The notes under the pieces were generated by a model, which ran no database searches, was not told where the DNA came from, and was given only the letters and a program-made list of their open reading frames with translations. Made by a program: the position numbers and the translations under genes. DNA of 64,000 bases from assembly GCA_019671135.1 (NCBI GenBank), contig JAHRHY010000009.1, forward strand, positions 1,984,001 to 2,048,000. The letters are read 5' to 3'. The DNA is from Linnemannia hyalina (lineage: Eukaryota; Mortierellomycota; Mortierellomycetes; Mortierellales; Mortierellaceae). This document shows, piece after piece, positions 60,900 through 64,000 of this stretch; the first letter of the stretch is position 1, and the number at the start of each line of letters is the position of its first letter.

Positions 60900-62429
60900 T
60901 GGTTGAGCGGAATGAGGGTGGGAATGAATGAAAGTTTGAGAAAGAGAGGTGGCAAAAGAAGTGAATGGGGCAACAAGAAGAAACAGGAAAGGAAAAAAGT
61001 CTTGGAATAAGAAAGAGAGCTAAAGAGGAGGAGGAGGAAGATATGAAACAAGTGAAGAGTGCAACGACACGGCAGTGCAACGGGGAAGGAAGGGGAGGCT
61101 GGTGTTGAAGGAGGAGTAGTGAAGGAAGAAGGAGGAGGAAGGAGCAGGAGGTGGAGAGGAAAACTAAAGAAAGGAACAGAGAATGGGAGAAAAGCAACTT
61201 GAGAAAGAAAAGGGGGTCTATGCAGTGTGGACGAATGTGGTGCAAAAGGGGGGGGCGAAGAGGAAGGCGCAGAAAGACGATAGCTTTTGCTTGGCATGTA
61301 TCTTCCTTCACGCTCACTTTCTCAATCTGCTACTGATTCTACTTCATTCGCCAAGAGTGCCAGACATACAGCTCCAACGAGACTCCGGCCAGGCACCAGC
61401 CAGTCACAGCCAGCCAGTCAATCCCACAAGTCGATTTGTTGTGGGGTTACCCAGTAGTCACCATCATCATTACTAGCACATCGCAATCTAGTTGGTTCCC
61501 TCTTCCCTTCCTTCTTCCTTCCTCAGTCTTGTTTCTGGCGTTTGATAATTTACCACATCCATTGCCAGTAAAAGCATGCCCATCGCCACATGACCCCCCT
61601 ACAACCCCTACTTAAATTTGCAGCTGGGACCTCGTGGTCCCCTCTTTGAGCAACTTCAGTACATCGTCATCCCGATGTCCCTCTATTACGTGGCACTCTC
61701 ACCCCAACAAAAATTCGCTCCTCCGCGGTGTCCATTTTTGCCTCCCCTTTCTTTTTACTTTGGACAACATGAAGGCATGCAAATCGAAAATCAACAAAGA
61801 ATAGGAGCATCATCCTTTCTTCTGTCATGCTCCCTCTTTTTATTTCTCTTCTCTCTTGCTAAGTTCCTTTTGTCTTCGCCACCTCTTCTCACCCCATCTT
61901 TTGTTCTTACCACACTCCTCCCATCTCTCCGTCATTTTCATTGCGCCCTCGGTCGGATCCACATGATGCATAGACACCACGGGCACGAATTATTTACAGG
62001 AAAGTAACATTGAGAGCATTAAGAAATAAATGGTGATTATGCTTTGCCTTCAAAGGGACAATTCGTTCTAGTCTGCGGTAGAGGGGCAGAAAGGTTTAAA
62101 CTAGAAAGGGTTGACATTTGCAACAGTTTTGGAGGATATCAAGTAAAGCTAGGGGGCGAGGGACAGTGGAGCAGGGATAACAACAGACAAGTGCAGTGAA
62201 TGATGATTTATGGTACAATGAAGATAGTAATATTATACAAGTGCCTTTGGTGCACGCGTTCTGTGCTATATAACTTCTAGTGTTCTTTTACTTTTTTTGT
62301 CATGAACAATTGCCTACTGGAAATCGCCTCTTGCCTTCCAGGCTTATGCTCCAGTAGTATTGCGAGGTCGTCCTATTGAGGTTGATCAGTCAAAATTCTT
62401 ATATATCTACCTTCTTAATGCCTCTTATC
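60900..62429. other. Promoter side of the PI4K gene and intergenic DNA
   Basis: About 1.5 kb. The first 300 bases are GA-rich (CT-rich for the PI4K strand), as for other promoters here. Some short direct repeats (CAGCCAGTCA type) occur near 61390-61420. No gene supported. Confidence 0.5.
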
Positions 62430-64000
62430 TTAGCAAACAGACAAGGTTTGAATGGTCCCAAGCAATGAGGGCAATATGTCCATCGAGCTCGGGATCACGA
62501 ATGCTCCCACACATTCCAAGAGAAACATTCCTCGCGCCTTGATCGTCAACCTCATGTAGATACCCTTGATATGAACGATTGGTATCAACGGTGCGAAGGG
62601 ATTGTCAACCAGGAGAGATTTGCCAAATCGTGCAAGCCGATAGAAGTCCCAAGCATTTTTGGCGCGCTAAGTCTCCTGGCAAGATCCCGTTACTTCTCCG
62701 AGGAGAAGTTCCCGTCCATCAATCTTCGCGATGTTGTCTGGCCTGTCCGGGCGCATGCCTTGCTCTTTTTGAGTCACACACACACACACAGTGTTGGAAC
62801 TTTGTAGACAGTAACTATTAAATGTTAGAGATGTAGCAACAATGGATGCTAACTTAATTTCACGAGGCAAGTGCAAGCGGGATTGTATACGTACAAGTGG
62901 ATGGAGACCTTCTCGTTTGCCCCCCATATTCCTAGGAGTATTGGCGCAATGTGCGTCGCTACAAAGGTTTCCTCTGCGATCCGGCTTTCCTTGTCAAGGA
63001 ACAAGTGCTCGATCCTATTTAAAGACAAAACAGAATGCAGTTGAGTTCGGGTTCAAGAGCTGCATTTCATTTAAATGAACGGGTCAACAGCTTACAATGC
63101 CTCAAACACCACGCTTATCTTCCGGCCCCTGATGTCCTCCAGCGCCTCCAAGGCCTCATCCCGCCGATCATTCACCCGGAGCTAAAACTCTAAGAACAAG
63201 TTAGTCTAACGTATAAACGAGGCAGGCAAATTCAGAAATCCGTTATACAGCAAGTCTTCAACTTGGAGTCTGACAATTGGCGCGACATTCTCCAACCTAG
63301 ACTCCCAAAACAGATCGCATTGTGTCCGTTAGTGCATGTGGCGCAAATACACCGAATGTCGCACTACGATGGTAGAAGACATTGAGTGTCAAGGGATGTC
63401 AAATTAAAGCAGTGGCCAAAGGAAAGCAATAGAGGTACTTACATTGCGTCTGCCGCATCAACTTTTTTTGATTTCTTTCGCGAACAACGCCTCGATCGAC
63501 ATATTTTGGTATTCTTGAAAGAGGCAAGACATGCATTTTTCTTCCACAATCCACTATAAAACCAGATCATTAGCGCTCATTACTATACGCCTCGTCAACT
63601 TCAGTTGGACAGACAGCATTGTTGTAGCAGAACACTTACGTCGCATACGTTGTGTCTTGAGTGCATAACACTTGCGAGAAGATCATGTTGATTGCGTTTT
63701 GATCTTCGGAATAATATAGAGCAGGGTGAGATCAGTACGAGCTACATAAGCCCAGAGCCGAAGGATATTGTTCATGGTCGTTAAATGGCAGTCGCGAATG
63801 GAGGCCATGGCATGAACTTGAAGCAAGCAGTGCCTTCAGATTCGAGTGTGTCGCGGGCTCTTCCCTTTGAGACTCCACTATCGATTGTAGAATAGTTAAG
63901 TTTCTAAAATCAAGACACTCAGTCATTATTGCCAAAAGGCGCCAAAAGCAATACCCTCTCCGTCAATCGGTCGGATCAAATTGGAGAACACCTCGGGTAG
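62430..64000 (-). pseudogene. Spliced gene of an unnamed multicopy-type family, broken; runs off the right edge
   Basis: Minus-strand exons with good junctions. An exon ending ELFWESRLENVAPIVRLQ (about 63240-63300) is followed by 63181-63096 (LRVNDRRDEALEALEDIRGR KISVVFEA), 63014-62895 (IEHLFLDKESRIAEETFVAT, then HIAPILLGIWGANEKVSIH), and from 62814 KEQGMRPDRPDNIAKIDGRE with LLLGEVTGSCQE. A TAG stop at 62667-62669 then interrupts, after which the frame continues AKNAWDFYRLARFGKSLLVD to about 62430, ending in more stops. Upstream exons are suggested at 63440-63545 (basic, RERNQKKLMRQTQ), 63640-63700 and beyond 63935 (LPEVFSNLIRPIDGEGIAFG). A (GT)n repeat (62775-62790) lies inside the coding part. 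Phases of the central exons agree. The stop and microsatellite mark it as a pseudogene or a truncated gene. I recognise the sequence style as a repeated Mortierella-type family but no domain or function. Confidence 0.55.
62775..62790. repeat. (CA)n microsatellite within the pseudogene
   Basis: About eight CA units inside the last recognisable exon of the broken gene at 62430-64000, replacing residues that would otherwise link two conserved blocks. Confidence 0.8.

Overview
This window looks like chromosomal DNA from an early-diverging filamentous fungus, most probably Mortierellomycotina (Mortierella/Linnemannia type). The evidence is short GT-AG introns (mostly 60-150 bp) in housekeeping genes, T/CT-rich promoters with long homopolymer runs, Ser/Thr-rich single-pass surface proteins, a NACHT/WD40 receptor, F-box/leucine-rich-repeat genes, and decayed mobile-element genes of types I associate with this group. 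No tRNA, rRNA or CRISPR array was found. Gene models were built by hand; summed exon lengths of every complete spliced model divide by three.

Layout. 1-6 kb: 5' exon of an MTC1-like gene (runs off the left edge), a six-exon FKBP-TPR immunophilin, and an intronless low-complexity protein. 6-12 kb: two neighbouring, similarly built single-pass surface proteins. 13-19 kb: a nine-exon four-CBS protein and an eleven-exon Arb2-domain protein. 19-26 kb: about 5 kb of non-coding, homopolymer-rich DNA leading into a single C2H2-finger regulator. 26-28.4 kb: an essential myosin light chain whose first coding exon appears to be only the ATG. 28.7-34.0 kb: a 1,756-residue NLR-like protein (helical N-terminus, NACHT, pentapeptide repeats, 14 WD40 repeats). 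44-45 kb: a sigma-like glutathione S-transferase. 45.6-48.9 kb: a membrane protein with a Frizzled-like cysteine-rich ectodomain. 50.9-52.1 kb: a Skg6-like membrane protein. 55.8-60.9 kb: a type II phosphatidylinositol 4-kinase (LSB6 family) with large disordered extensions.

The unusual part is 35-42.5 kb, an accessory island. Two convergent copies of an F-box/LRR gene lie in a large imperfect inverted repeat. Both arms also carry a fragment of a Tc1/mariner transposase at the inner side and a short palindromic (TACACTCCTTTTTGC) sequence at the outer side. Each LRR copy is broken by a different lesion. Next to the right boundary is a decayed gene resembling Fanzor/TnpB RNA-guided nucleases, and next to the left boundary is a decayed gene of an unnamed family. 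A further decayed, spliced gene of an unnamed family runs off the right edge (62.4-64 kb).

The housekeeping genes share no obvious pathway. Several encode surface or signalling components (two tandem surface proteins, the Fz-like protein, the Skg6-like protein, PI4K). The NLR-like gene and the LRR island sit together, which fits a fast-evolving recognition-gene neighbourhood; that reading is inference.
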